A stretch of DNA of 6,434 nucleotides from Acidobacteriota bacterium. Its GTDB lineage: Bacteria > Acidobacteriota > Polarisedimenticolia > QHYA01. The translations under genes were made by a program, and so were the position numbers. Positions 6,175-6,434 of the stretch are shown here, piece after piece (within the stretch, counting starts at the first letter, position 1; each line of letters opens with the position of its first letter). Below the pieces are notes generated by a model. It had not been told where the DNA came from, searched no databases, and worked only from the letters and a program-made list of their open reading frames with translations. Location of the stretch: contig QHYA01000168.1 of NCBI GenBank assembly GCA_003223995.1, positions 1 to 6,434 on the forward strand, read 5' to 3'.

Positions 6175-6434
6175 GCCGCCTTCGCCGCCGCCTCGGCCCC
6201 CTCGGCGGCGACCAGCTCGAGAGCGCGGCGGAGCTGCTTCTCTTCGGGATCGGCCCCCTTGTCGGGCGCGGAGAGAGGAATCGCGACATTCTCCTTCAGC
6301 CCCTCGCCGTGCCAGCCAGAACCGGCGGGTGAGAGATACCTGGCCACCGACAGCACCAGGCCGTCTCCCGCGGGAAGGCGGATCATCTCCTGGCGCGCTC
6401 CGAATCCGCAGGTCTTCTCCCCCAGCAGCTTCGC
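6171..6434 (-). CDS. S41 (C-terminal processing) peptidase family protein, C-terminal fragment
   Basis: Eighty-seven C-terminal codons are visible; the gene starts beyond the right edge. The reading AKLLGEKTCGFGARQE, then LPAGDGLVLSVARYLSPAG and WHGEGL, follows the end of the S41 protease domain. Family members there have a GE-x-TFGKG-x-x-Q motif, then a G-x-x-L-x-LTxAxYxTPxG strand and a GxGIxPDV turn. Such proteins (CtpA/Prc type, usually with a PDZ domain) are envelope proteases that cleave near C-termini. The Lys of FGKG, which is the general base of the Ser-Lys dyad, aligns with Phe here, and PDV is replaced by ENV. The tail after about 30 further residues is Ala/Glu-rich. The stop overlaps the start of the TPR gene (GTGA), so the two are probably coupled. 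The catalytic Ser and any PDZ domain lie outside the window. Confidence 0.75.
   Translation of the reverse strand, partial: AKLLGEKTCGFGARQEMIRLPAGDGLVLSVARYLSPAGSGWHGEGLKENVAIPLSAPDKGADPEEKQLRRALELVAAEGAEAAAKAA

Overview
The window is a compact, GC-rich, entirely minus-strand gene cluster from a Gram-negative-type (diderm) bacterium. Read in the direction of transcription (right to left) the order is: C-terminal end of an S41-type processing peptidase, a large secreted TPR protein, a LolB-like outer-membrane lipoprotein, ispE, prs, rplY (long L25/CTC form), pth, and the first codons of rpsF, which runs off the left edge. I see no tRNA, rRNA, mobile element, CRISPR array or phage gene. Coding density is very high: the gaps are about 57 bp (ispE-prs), 46 bp (prs-rplY) and 74 bp (pth-rpsF), and the other junctions overlap.

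The block TPR - lolB - ispE - prs - rplY - pth is the same order known from Pseudomonas and related proteobacteria, where ychF follows pth. Here rpsF follows pth directly, and an S41 peptidase precedes the TPR gene. Together with the GC-rich composition, the non-ATG starts and the diverged LolB-like protein, this suggests a lineage outside the Gammaproteobacteria, such as Acidobacteriota, a former deltaproteobacterial group or a related uncultured phylum. That placement is inference; the sequence alone does not fix it.

Three junctions are four-base start/stop overlaps: GTGA for S41/TPR, ATGA for LolB-like/ispE and TTGA for rplY/pth. The TPR/LolB-like junction overlaps by 20 bases. This points to translational coupling along one long transcript. 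The first half (S41, TPR, LolB-like) looks like envelope work: proteolysis, a periplasmic scaffold and lipoprotein insertion. ispE makes isoprenoid precursors, prs makes PRPP, and rplY, pth and rpsF serve translation.

Most of this is ordinary housekeeping, and I do not see a previously undescribed system. Points worth a second look are: the S41 C-terminus with Phe where the general-base Lys is expected; competing hairpins in the rpsF leader; a 56-base homopurine tract coding a Lys/Glu/Gly tail on L25; an unusual Arg-rich N-terminal extension on the TPR protein; three tandem TAG stops after ispE; and Gln-Arg in place of His-Asn in the Pth active-site loop.
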